In this document: one piece after another, positions 18,249-26,067 of the stretch
Position numbering within the stretch: the stretch's first letter is position 1
Layout: every line of letters begins with the position of its first letter
Source of the DNA: an archaeon
GTDB taxonomy: Archaea; Nanobdellota; Nanobdellia; Woesearchaeales; GW2011-AR9
Reading direction: 5' to 3'
DNA: 64,000 bases
Assembly: GCA_018696395.1 (NCBI GenBank)
Contig: JABHQR010000020.1
Span: forward strand, 1 to 64,000
The notes under the pieces: model-generated
What the model saw: only the letters and a program-made list of their open reading frames with translations
Told to the model about the DNA's origin: nothing
The model's database searches: none
Translations under genes and position numbers: made by a program

Positions 18249-18857
18249 ATGTGGGACATGTACCAAAAATTAGCTAAAATATTCAAGACTAAAACTAAAG
18301 CAGATGAAATTTTATTGTTGCTTGATGATCAGAAAGAAGTTGTTAGGCAAGCATTTTATGAAGAAGAATTTCCAAAAATAGAAGATTTCTGTAAAAAAAA
18401 TAATATTTTTGTATCAAAATCAAAGTTCAAAATATTATTTTCAGATGAAGAAAGTGGAATGTATTCTAATAAAGGAATCACAATACAAGAAAAAGATAAA
18501 AGGCATGCACCTTATTTTTATTATTTTTCTAAATCTGAAGAAAAATCTTACTTAGCTAATTATTATGAATTGATTGGAAATATCGAAGAATTTGGTAAAT
18601 TGTTAGGATATCCTTCTTGTTGTATAAAATATTTTGTTAATAATTTCAGTTCAAGAAACCCTGATCCAGAGATCAAAGATTGCCATCCATTATTGAATTT
18701 ATCTAAAAGAGAACAAGATGCAGTATTAATTTCACATTTCCCATGTAACAAAGAATGTGAGAAAAGTGTTAAATTAGCAAAGGAAAAAATAATAGTAATT
18801 TCTAAATATTCTCTTGAGAGAGTGAATGAACTTAAAACTAAATTAGGAATAAAATAG
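18249..18857 (+). CDS. DUF483-like protein with Cys motifs
   Basis: A 202-residue soluble protein. The middle contains LLGYPSCCIKYFVNNFSSR and near the end SHFPCNKECEKSVKLAKE, two cysteine-containing motifs that resemble the archaeal/bacterial DUF483 group, where Cys and His residues probably bind metal. I am only moderately sure of that family name. No reaction is known to me. The gene is oriented away from tRNA-Leu and has its own promoter region. Confidence 0.6.
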   Translation: MWDMYQKLAKIFKTKTKADEILLLLDDQKEVVRQAFYEEEFPKIEDFCKKNNIFVSKSKFKILFSDEESGMYSNKGITIQEKDKRHAPYFYYFSKSEEKSYLANYYELIGNIEEFGKLLGYPSCCIKYFVNNFSSRNPDPEIKDCHPLLNLSKREQDAVLISHFPCNKECEKSVKLAKEKIIVISKYSLERVNELKTKLGIK

Positions 18858-18964
18858 TTTTTGTTAAGTATATTTTAGCATATACACTAGTTGGTTTACA
18901 TATCCCTCATGTTTATAAAAACAACAAAAAATCCTTAATACTTCAAGGAAATGAGGATAATAAT

Positions 18965-19237
18965 ATGAGATATGTTACACAAGTAGGAAATGAATTTTAT
19001 GCGTTTAGTAGTAAAGAAGGGCCAACACAAGTGTATTTAATGAGTTTATCAGAAAATGGAAGAGGAATTAATTTTATAAATATTGGTAATGATCAAGCAA
19101 GAATATTAAGACCAAGTCTTGATAATTTAGTTAAAACAGGAAATTATTTTGAAGGAGAAAGATTAGCTCTTTCTGATTATGGGAATTTGTTAAGAATAAA
19201 TAAGAATATAGAACCAATTGAAGTTGGTTGCAAGTAA
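18965..19237 (+). CDS. Small hypothetical protein, 90 residues
   Basis: Unrecognised. It opens MRYVTQVGNEFYAFSSKEG and looks like a small beta-rich domain without membrane segment. GAGGA lies before the ATG. The next gene (JAMM protein) follows after 48 bp on the same strand, so the two may be co-transcribed. Confidence 0.55.
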   Translation: MRYVTQVGNEFYAFSSKEGPTQVYLMSLSENGRGINFINIGNDQARILRPSLDNLVKTGNYFEGERLALSDYGNLLRINKNIEPIEVGCK

Positions 19238-19285
19238 ACATTCTAAAGGAAAAAATAATAAAGGGAGCAGTTATAAAACTGGAAT

Positions 19286-19885
19286 ATGCAAAAAATAAGT
19301 CCAGAGAATATTAACAAAAAAACAAACCGTTCTCTTAACGAAGAACAGATCATAGATATTGATTCATTAAACCAACCAACATTTCGTGAAACTCACCCAA
19401 AAATTCACAAAACAATAATAATTAGTTCAAGTTTATTCATGGCTTTGTTAATGATATCTTTTGTGTTTGCAACATTTCCTATTGACTCTATCATTAAATC
19501 TTATTTTGAATCTAGCCCATTAGAAGGTAATGTTATTGACACAGAAGAGTTTAAAGTGTATTTTCTTAACGAAACTGAAAATGATTTACAAGAATGGTAC
19601 ATAGCAGAACAGAAGTATGAATTTAGTGCTTGTTTATTGGGATATAAAATTAATGAGGATTATTACATCACAAGCGCATACCAACCTGAAATGTATGAAC
19701 AAACTTTTAATCATGTTAATTTTGAATCTTGTTCTCAAGAGACTAAAATTATGTTACATACTCACCCTTACAAAAGTTGTATTGCTTCAGATACAGATTT
19801 AAACACATTAAACCAAACCAGACAAAGTAATCCAGAAGTAATTATGTTAATCATGTGTGAGCCAGATAGATTTAGTGTATATTAA
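19286..19885 (+). CDS. Membrane-anchored JAMM/MPN domain protein
   Basis: A 199-residue protein with a ~42-residue cytoplasmic N-terminus, a membrane segment (residues ~43-64, TIIISSSLFMALLMISFVF) and a C-terminal JAMM metallopeptidase-like domain. The zinc motif is complete: Glu112 (YEFSACLLGY), then HTHPYKSCIASDTD with His158, His160, Ser168 and Asp171. Family members cleave ubiquitin-like or small-protein conjugates. Here the domain is predicted to face outside if the N-terminus is inside, which is unusual for a deconjugase. It ends soon after the motif (truncated compared with larger MPN domains). Confidence 0.75.
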   Translation: MQKISPENINKKTNRSLNEEQIIDIDSLNQPTFRETHPKIHKTIIISSSLFMALLMISFVFATFPIDSIIKSYFESSPLEGNVIDTEEFKVYFLNETENDLQEWYIAEQKYEFSACLLGYKINEDYYITSAYQPEMYEQTFNHVNFESCSQETKIMLHTHPYKSCIASDTDLNTLNQTRQSNPEVIMLIMCEPDRFSVY

Positions 19886-19922
19886 ATTATCAAAAAATGA
19901 TTAATTTAAATAAGATAATTAA

Positions 19923-20315
19923 TTACATCATAACAACTACTTTCTTTTTCTGCCTTATTGTTAAATAAGGTCTAGTCAACTTTCTTTTCAAAGCAATGTC
20001 TTGAGTTAATACTAAAACCCCTTGTTTTGATTCTAAGATTAAATTATCATCAGTTGATAGTTCAGGTTTTTGATCTGCTAACAATTTAACTTCTTTAGAT
20101 CCCATCTTCTGAGTTAGAATGCTTAAAGCTAATTTAGCGTACAGTTTATATTTCAATTTTTGTTCTACTTTAATCTTTTCTAACTCAGTAATAGTTGATT
20201 TAAGTACATATAATTGATAAGTAAAATCACAACAATATCCCACTTCGGTAAATACATCTAAGTTAAACTCTGCAACTGCCATTAAAGCGTTAGTGTCAAG
20301 GATAATCTTTTTCAT
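19923..20315 (-). CDS. PIN-domain protein, Fcf1/Utp23-like
   Basis: A 130-residue PIN nuclease fold. It begins KKIILDTNALM with the first catalytic Asp, has STITELEKIK (acidic residue 2), STDDNLI and LTQDIALKRKL (later acidic residues), and ends YLTIRQKKKVVV, the pattern of the archaeal Fcf1-type PIN proteins linked to rRNA processing. No antitoxin gene is adjacent, which speaks against a VapC toxin. It is monocistronic. Confidence 0.78.
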   Translation of the reverse strand: MKKIILDTNALMAVAEFNLDVFTEVGYCCDFTYQLYVLKSTITELEKIKVEQKLKYKLYAKLALSILTQKMGSKEVKLLADQKPELSTDDNLILESKQGVLVLTQDIALKRKLTRPYLTIRQKKKVVVMM

Positions 20316-20382
20316 ATATTGAAAGAAACATAAGTTAAGTTAAAAATGTTATTGTTATTATAAAAATTAAAAAATATTAATC

Positions 20383-21234
20383 TCAATTCATTCTTTTAAT
20401 TTCTTGACATGCTGCCACAATAAAAATTTTGGATAATACTAGCACTAACAAGAACAAAATTGCAGATGAGATCATATAATAAACATTACCTAAAGACATT
20501 GTAAAAAAGTAGATTAAATAAGAAGAACCACTAATTAACAGAATCATAAACAAGAAAAAAGGGATAATATAAAGTATTTTCTTTATTGCAATTTCAAAAA
20601 AGTTAGTGAAAAATTTATTCCATTTCACCACAGTTATTTGAGTAAAAAATACCAATAACAAATAATTCAAAAAGAAAAAGAACCCAATTAATCCTTGGAC
20701 CGTATAATTAAACACAGTTTCACTAACATTCAAAGCAAACATTACAATAAGATAAGAAAAAATAGACGAAGGGATTATTATTATGAATATAGATACAAAA
20801 TATTTTAACCAAGATTTTAAAATTGATTTTAGTTTAAATTTAAAGGAGGTTTCTTTTTTCCAACCTTGACTTAACATAAATATACTTCCGATCCAAAGTA
20901 ACGGATTAAGTATTAAATAAATCGCCAATAGATAAATAGATAATTGAAAAACATTTTTCATCATAGATTTATAAGCTGAATATATGGACGCATATTCAGT
21001 AACCAGTGGTTCTAAAGAGTCTAAACTTTGATCTGTAACATCTATATTATTTAGGGGTTCAGTGATTTTAGTTAAATCTTCAAAAATTTCTAATTGATAA
21101 TGAACAATAGAATATGATGAGCCAACTAAAATACTTAATTGTAAAATTAATAGTATCAAAAACAATAATTTTCTCTTTTTGATTGCTAAGAAAATTTTCT
21201 TAAATATCCTTGAACTGATTTCTATCAACCTCAT
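20383..21234 (-). CDS. Multi-pass membrane protein, unknown
   Basis: A 283-residue protein with about six hydrophobic segments: one near residues 23-45, then a ~55-residue soluble loop, then five more from ~100 on. There are no charged motifs suggesting transport or catalysis, and no family is recognised. Typical of DPANN lineage-specific membrane proteins (inference). Confidence 0.6.
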   Translation of the reverse strand: MRLIEISSRIFKKIFLAIKKRKLLFLILLILQLSILVGSSYSIVHYQLEIFEDLTKITEPLNNIDVTDQSLDSLEPLVTEYASIYSAYKSMMKNVFQLSIYLLAIYLILNPLLWIGSIFMLSQGWKKETSFKFKLKSILKSWLKYFVSIFIIIIPSSIFSYLIVMFALNVSETVFNYTVQGLIGFFFFLNYLLLVFFTQITVVKWNKFFTNFFEIAIKKILYIIPFFLFMILLISGSSYLIYFFTMSLGNVYYMISSAILFLLVLVLSKIFIVAACQEIKRMN

Positions 21235-21396
21235 ATTTCATTAAGTTCATACTAGGAGTATAAAAAAATATCGGAAATGTAAAGGTAAAAATGATTGAAA
21301 ATTAACATAAATCAGATTTATGTTTATTATAGCTTACGCTAACCTAAACCCTATTAATGTTAGAAAATAGTAAAATAATTTTTAATCATTACAAAC

Positions 21397-21609
21397 TTAT
21401 GCATACATGCTTCGCTTGTAAAGACGATAATTACCCTTCATGACCCCTCCAGATGCAAAAGGACTAATTCTAATTTTAACAATTTTCCCTTCTTTTGTTG
21501 TTAATTCAAAAAAGGTTTTGTTTTCCAACCTGGCTTGAGCAATTAATCCAATCAGTTCACATTCATTAATAGGAAATGAATCTAGCCCCATCATTTCTTT
21601 AATATTCAT
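21397..21609 (-). CDS. Small hypothetical protein, 70 residues
   Basis: A short beta-rich protein (FFELTTKEGKIVKIRISPF, then GGVMKGNYRLYKRSMYA), unrecognised. It lies 22 bp downstream of another small gene on the same strand, probably one transcript. The 162-bp stretch on its other side up to the membrane protein gene holds nothing I can name. Confidence 0.5.
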   Translation of the reverse strand: MNIKEMMGLDSFPINECELIGLIAQARLENKTFFELTTKEGKIVKIRISPFASGGVMKGNYRLYKRSMYA

Positions 21610-21631
21610 TACACTTAAAAATCTAATAAAA

Positions 21632-21820
21632 TTAGATTAATCCTCTTCTTTTTGGACCAGACTTGTTAATGTATTTATTACTTAAATCCCTACTTAAGGA
21701 GATATCGCCAAAATACCAAGAATATGGATCACCCATTTCTCCTTCTGCCTCTTTAAGTTTCCGGCCAAGCCGAATCTGTTCCAAGAGGATGAAATCATCT
21801 TTATCCTCAAACTGTTTCAT
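21632..21820 (-). CDS. Small hypothetical protein, 62 residues
   Basis: Start set at the ATG at 21820 (MKQFEDKDDF) because GGGGTGG lies just upstream; the longer frame to 21850 passes through that site. The product is charged with a short helix (LEQIRLGRKLKEAEGEMG). It is divergent from the AbrB-PhoU gene and shares its promoter region. Confidence 0.5.
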   Translation of the reverse strand: MKQFEDKDDFILLEQIRLGRKLKEAEGEMGDPYSWYFGDISLSRDLSNKYINKSGPKRRGLI

Positions 21821-21895
21821 TTTAAACCACCCCATTAATTTACATAACATTTAAATATATATACCTTCCCCTAATTAAATATATCCCCATATGTA

Positions 21896-21907
21896 TAGCA
21901 TATGCTA
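21896..21907. promoter_or_regulatory. Palindromic operator candidate
   Basis: TAGCATATGCTA, a perfect 12-bp palindrome, lies 25 bp before the AbrB-PhoU start, in a divergent gap with TATA-like sequences on both strands (near 21855 minus and 21877 plus). Its position just downstream of the plus-strand TATA element would let a bound dimer block initiation. Autoregulation is inference. Confidence 0.45.
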
Positions 21908-21932
21908 AAAGGGGTTAAATTGCGGGGAAAAA

Positions 21933-22883
21933 ATGGAATATAGAAAATTAATATCTTTTGGTAAAAGTAGTTTTGTTGTCTCTATACCAAAACCATGGAT
22001 TACAAAACAAAAATTGAAGAAAGGAGACGTATTGTACTTCCAAGATCAAGGTCCAAACTTGATTTTAATGCCAAAAATAAATGAAGAAAATGAAGATAAA
22101 AGTATTACAATTAATGTTGATGGAAAAACTGCAAGACAGATCCAAAGAGAATTAATTCCTGCGTACATGAACAATTTTAAGGTAATTACTTTTGTTGGTA
22201 AAGAAATTAAAAACAAAGCTAAAGATATAGAACCAATTGTTCAGAACTTAATAGCTTTAGAAATCATGGAACAAACTTCTAGTAGAATTGTTGCTAAAGA
22301 TTTTCTTAATTTCAAAGATTTATCATTAAATAACCTTGTTAGAAAAATGGACATAATAACAAGATCAATGATTGAAGATTGCGTAAATATGTTTAATGAA
22401 GATTCTTATGAAAATATTAATCACAGAGACAGAGATGTTAACCGAATCAGTTATTTAGTATTTAGAATAATTAATTATGGTCTTGAAAATCAAGCTTATA
22501 GTTCAAAACATTTCAAAATGGATGCAAGAGATTTATTCCAATATTATTTATTAACTTACCATGTTGAAGCATTAGCTGATGATGTTAGAAGGGTTGCAAG
22601 ATTTATGAAACAAGTTGACCTTGACAAAAATGAAAAGAAAGAATTAGTTCAGTTAATTAAAGATGGCCAAGAGAATTATCTTAAAACAATGAAAGCATTC
22701 CATAATAAGGATTTCAGTTTAGCTCATCAGATAGCTGAACAGAAAAAAGAGATCATAAATAGGTCTGAAATCCTTTTTGAGAAGATAAGAGATATAAAAG
22801 GTTCAGGCGAGTTAATCAATCACCTAAAAAGAATGATTGTAAATATCCACAAAATGGCAAGAATTATCCACTATAGGATCTGA
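21933..22883 (+). CDS. AbrB/SpoVT DNA-binding plus PhoU domain regulator
   Basis: A 316-residue regulator. Residues 1-48 are a swapped-hairpin AbrB-type DNA-binding domain (KLISFGKSSFVVSIPKPWIT, then LKKGDVLYF). The rest is a helical PhoU-like domain with two related bundles (residues ~105-210 and ~215-316). This AbrB-PhoU fusion is common in archaea and is often tied to phosphate or metal homeostasis; no transporter gene is close by. GGGG precedes the ATG. A palindrome upstream may be its own binding site. Confidence 0.85.
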   Translation: MEYRKLISFGKSSFVVSIPKPWITKQKLKKGDVLYFQDQGPNLILMPKINEENEDKSITINVDGKTARQIQRELIPAYMNNFKVITFVGKEIKNKAKDIEPIVQNLIALEIMEQTSSRIVAKDFLNFKDLSLNNLVRKMDIITRSMIEDCVNMFNEDSYENINHRDRDVNRISYLVFRIINYGLENQAYSSKHFKMDARDLFQYYLLTYHVEALADDVRRVARFMKQVDLDKNEKKELVQLIKDGQENYLKTMKAFHNKDFSLAHQIAEQKKEIINRSEILFEKIRDIKGSGELINHLKRMIVNIHKMARIIHYRI

Positions 22884-22912
22884 CCACTTTGAGATAGTAA
22901 AAGAGAGTAAGA

Positions 22913-22921
22913 TTTATATAG
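22913..22921 (+). promoter_or_regulatory. TATA box for the 22955 gene
   Basis: TTTATATAG 34-42 bp before the TTG start at 22955; transcription would begin near 22940, followed by GAGGGTT as ribosome binding site. This spacing supports the TTG start. Confidence 0.5.
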
Positions 22922-22954
22922 TATATACCTTTTTAGAGTCCTAGAGGGTTTAAC

Positions 22955-23242
22955 TTGACAGACAGTAGACTTGAAGGGATTATTGAACTATTAAATCAAA
23001 ATTTAGATAATAGGAACTTAGAACAGAGACAAGAATATTTAAAAGAAGTTCATAGACAGATTATTTATTGGACTGAAGAAGGAGTTCAAGAAGGGCCATT
23101 TTATGATTATTTGATTTCTGGAACAAGAAGTAATAGAGGTTTGATCTTTAATATTAAAGAGTTATATGAACAAAATAAAATGCAAACAGAAATTGAAGAA
23201 TTAAATTCTGCATACCCTAGTCAAGACCAAGATGTTAGTTAA
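22955..23242 (+). CDS. Small helical hypothetical protein, TTG start
   Basis: A 95-residue, mainly helical, acidic protein (RLEGIIELLNQNLDNRNLEQ near the start) without membrane segment or known domain. The start codon is TTG, supported by GAGGG 5-9 bp upstream and the TATA box before that; no ATG occurs early in the frame. Confidence 0.5.
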   Translation: MTDSRLEGIIELLNQNLDNRNLEQRQEYLKEVHRQIIYWTEEGVQEGPFYDYLISGTRSNRGLIFNIKELYEQNKMQTEIEELNSAYPSQDQDVS

Positions 23243-23351
23243 TTTATTAATATAAAACATTAGCAATTAAATTAATTTAATAAAGTGATATGATTAAAAT
23301 CAGATTACTGCATTAATGATAGCAATAATAACTTAATATAAATCCAATAAA

Positions 23352-24917
23352 ATGCACCAAGATACTAAACAAACACAAGTATTTCCTTTCAACTTAGATC
23401 AGATTAAAAATATTGAATATGAAACTGTGTTAGGGGCAAAGATCAAAAATTTACATTTTGATGAAATTATTGAACAACACAATTCTACAATTGGAAAAAT
23501 AACTTTAGATTTGAAAGACCCGTCAGGAGTAGAATACCAATCAAAAAAGTTCTTTAAAAAACCTAAAATCCGGCCTGAAAGATCAGATAATGCAATTTTA
23601 AGTCATGAAAATGAAGCGTGGGTACTTGAAAAATTATCTGAAGTAAAAGGATTAGAAGATTATGTTCCAGAACTAGAATTTAGGTATACTGATAGATCTT
23701 CAGGAGACATGTTTATCATAATGGAGCTCCTAAAAGGACAATCAAAACAAGAATCATTGGGAGAATTATTTACAAACATTCAAAAAGAAGAAAATTTTAC
23801 CAAAAAATATCTTTTAGAAAAAGCAAGAGTAATGCAGGTAAGAAATAACATTATAGACATTGCAAATTTTAATGGGTTAGTTAGAGACCATTTTTGTAGT
23901 TCTGATGCAAATAATCGAAGCAGGCAAGAATTAATTGATTATCTTGGTAAACCAAAGGATGCTTATAGAGTTAGAAATATTAAACAGAAAGATAGATTAC
24001 TTAAACATTTATTGAGAATAATTCATTTTGATAATTTTGGAGGATTACAAGGAAAAAAGTTTGAATCCAATCCAGAACATAAAGACACACATTTAAATCA
24101 AGTTATGAAGAAATTTAAAATTGATTTATTACAAGATTTGAATGAATATATTGATTTAAAATATAGTGCTCTTTCACTTAACAAATACAAAGGCACAAGA
24201 TCCAGAATAAGATTACAACAAGGCGATTGTAGAATTCAACACATTTTTGATAAAACATTTTGTGACTATGAAGATTTCGGTAGTTGGGAATGGTACCATG
24301 ACATAGCAACTTTCACCTGTTCTGACTTATCAAAATTACCAATTGAAGAGATTCCTTTGACAGTTTCATTATACTTAATTGCTGAAAGTATCAGGGGTGA
24401 TGAAAGTAGAAAAGTTACTAAAAAAGAATTAAGGGAACTATTAAAAGAAACTTCTAATCTAGAAAGAATTAAAAAAACAACTGGACAAGATTTAATCAGA
24501 TTAATAAATAAAATTGGCCTTGAAACAACTGACGCAAATGATTTAACACTGGGTTATGTTGCAGGAGTTATTGAAAACAGAATCATAACTAATGGGGCTA
24601 AGAAAAAATCAAGTTCAGAAGAATTAAAATTGTTCTACCCTTACCACGACATGCCAAGATATCAATTATACCAAACAGATTTAAACGAGATAAGTGAATT
24701 GTTCAATGCATTAACTGAAGGAGTGTTAGTTATCCCATTAGATTATTGTTCTTCCCCTAGAAAAGCTAGAAATATGTTTTACAGATTAGGAAGCATTTTA
24801 CAAAAAACAGAATTAATTGATATCCCTAACTTAAATAATTTAAGAAAGGAAAGATCTGGTTATTCATTTTTTATAACACCACCACCAAATCAAAATGAGA
24901 AAATAAAAAGTAAGTAA
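23352..24917 (+). CDS. Divergent kinase-like (APH-fold) protein
   Basis: A 521-residue protein. An N-lobe-like region has SKKFFKKPKIRPERS and MFIIMELLKGQS (hinge-like, residues ~118-129). The C-lobe has LQQGDCRIQHIFDKTFC followed by DYEDFGSWEWYHDIATF, matching the Brenner motif HGDxxxxNI and the metal-binding D-x-x-D-x-G of aminoglycoside/choline kinase folds, but His is replaced by Gln and Asn by Gln. It may therefore be a weak kinase or pseudokinase. The last ~130 residues are an extra domain. One base separates its stop from an in-frame TTG of the PHP gene, so the pair is an operon. Confidence 0.6.
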   Translation: MHQDTKQTQVFPFNLDQIKNIEYETVLGAKIKNLHFDEIIEQHNSTIGKITLDLKDPSGVEYQSKKFFKKPKIRPERSDNAILSHENEAWVLEKLSEVKGLEDYVPELEFRYTDRSSGDMFIIMELLKGQSKQESLGELFTNIQKEENFTKKYLLEKARVMQVRNNIIDIANFNGLVRDHFCSSDANNRSRQELIDYLGKPKDAYRVRNIKQKDRLLKHLLRIIHFDNFGGLQGKKFESNPEHKDTHLNQVMKKFKIDLLQDLNEYIDLKYSALSLNKYKGTRSRIRLQQGDCRIQHIFDKTFCDYEDFGSWEWYHDIATFTCSDLSKLPIEEIPLTVSLYLIAESIRGDESRKVTKKELRELLKETSNLERIKKTTGQDLIRLINKIGLETTDANDLTLGYVAGVIENRIITNGAKKKSSSEELKLFYPYHDMPRYQLYQTDLNEISELFNALTEGVLVIPLDYCSSPRKARNMFYRLGSILQKTELIDIPNLNNLRKERSGYSFFITPPPNQNEKIKSK

Positions 24918-24948
24918 ATTGATAGAAAATAGAGAGATAAATAAAATA

Positions 24949-25911
24949 ATGTTAGTTGATTTACATACACATACCTCATGTTCAGATGGTTTACTTAGTG
25001 AGAGATTATTAGTAAAATATGCTAGATTTAATAATGTTAAATTCTTATCAATAACTGACCACAATTATTTTTCTTACAGAGAGGAATTAGTTCAGTATGC
25101 AAAAAGATTAGGGATCAGATTAATCCCAGGAGTAGAGTATAGTACAAAAGAAAATTTGCACAAAGCACACATTTTAGGGTATGGAATTGAAGAATTACAC
25201 CCAAGATTAAATGAATATTCGTTTGAATATAAAGAACAAAAAACTGCCCAAACAAGAGAAATGTGTTTAAGAAGTGTCGATGAACCTTTAATAATTGGCC
25301 AAGATAGAAAAATTGAAGTCCCCATTGAGTTATTAGGGGAGGGTAAAGAAAATAAATTTGTTTATTCGTGGAGCGAATTTTTTCATATTATGCCAGAAAT
25401 TTATCGAAAGATTAAAAGAGAAAATGACCCTAGTATGGATGAAGAAGATGCTGCAGGTTTAATGGTGGGATCAATTAAATCTTATAAAAAATTTAAAGAT
25501 ACATTTGTTAATTTAAGAAAAGGAGAAAGGTTATGGAGAAGTTCTATTAAAATAGATTATATCTCAACTAAAGAAGTAATACAATGTATTCTTGAAAGTG
25601 GGGGGATACCAGTTTTAGCACACCCTAAAGAACATAAATTTTATGAACCAGGCATTAAGGAATTACAAAATTCAGGACTTCAAGGTTTAGAAGTATTTAC
25701 TCAAAAAAATCGTGATAGATATGATTATTATTTAGATATTGCCAATAGATTAAACTTAGCCATTAGTGGTGGGACAGATTTCCATTACCCTAGTTTAAGA
25801 AATAGAATGGGACAAATTTTAAAGAGAGATGTGATCTCACCTTTCCCAGAAGAAGAACAATATTTGCCAATTAAAAGAGAAATGATTACTGTACTCAGTA
25901 AATTAATATAA
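24949..25911 (+). CDS. PHP-domain phosphoesterase
   Basis: A 320-residue metal-dependent phosphoesterase. It begins MLVDLHTHTSCSDG (motif I, residues 1-14), then LSITDHNYF (motif II), IPGVEYST (motif III), VLAHPKEH and SGGTDFHYP at the end. PHP proteins hydrolyse phosphomonoesters, including nucleotide and histidinol phosphates. A ~100-residue insertion between motif III and the LAHP motif is larger than in histidinol-phosphatase types. Start ATG 24949 places the DLHTH motif at the usual position. It is coupled to the kinase-like gene upstream, hinting at a phosphorylation/dephosphorylation pair (inference). Confidence 0.82.
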   Translation: MLVDLHTHTSCSDGLLSERLLVKYARFNNVKFLSITDHNYFSYREELVQYAKRLGIRLIPGVEYSTKENLHKAHILGYGIEELHPRLNEYSFEYKEQKTAQTREMCLRSVDEPLIIGQDRKIEVPIELLGEGKENKFVYSWSEFFHIMPEIYRKIKRENDPSMDEEDAAGLMVGSIKSYKKFKDTFVNLRKGERLWRSSIKIDYISTKEVIQCILESGGIPVLAHPKEHKFYEPGIKELQNSGLQGLEVFTQKNRDRYDYYLDIANRLNLAISGGTDFHYPSLRNRMGQILKRDVISPFPEEEQYLPIKREMITVLSKLI

Positions 25912-26067
25912 TTTATGATTATCAAAAAAGTTCTAAATCAAACTTATTAATTATAACAAAAAAAGTTATTCGTCAACCTAGATATAGGAAATATTATCAA
26001 AATTTTTTGTAATTAAAAATCACCTGGGCGGAATGTTATATCCTTTAAGGCAATAATTACTATTTTC

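Noticed and set aside
19923-20315. VapC toxin
   Set aside because: No antitoxin gene beside it, and the C-terminal RQKKKV end fits Fcf1-like PIN proteins better.
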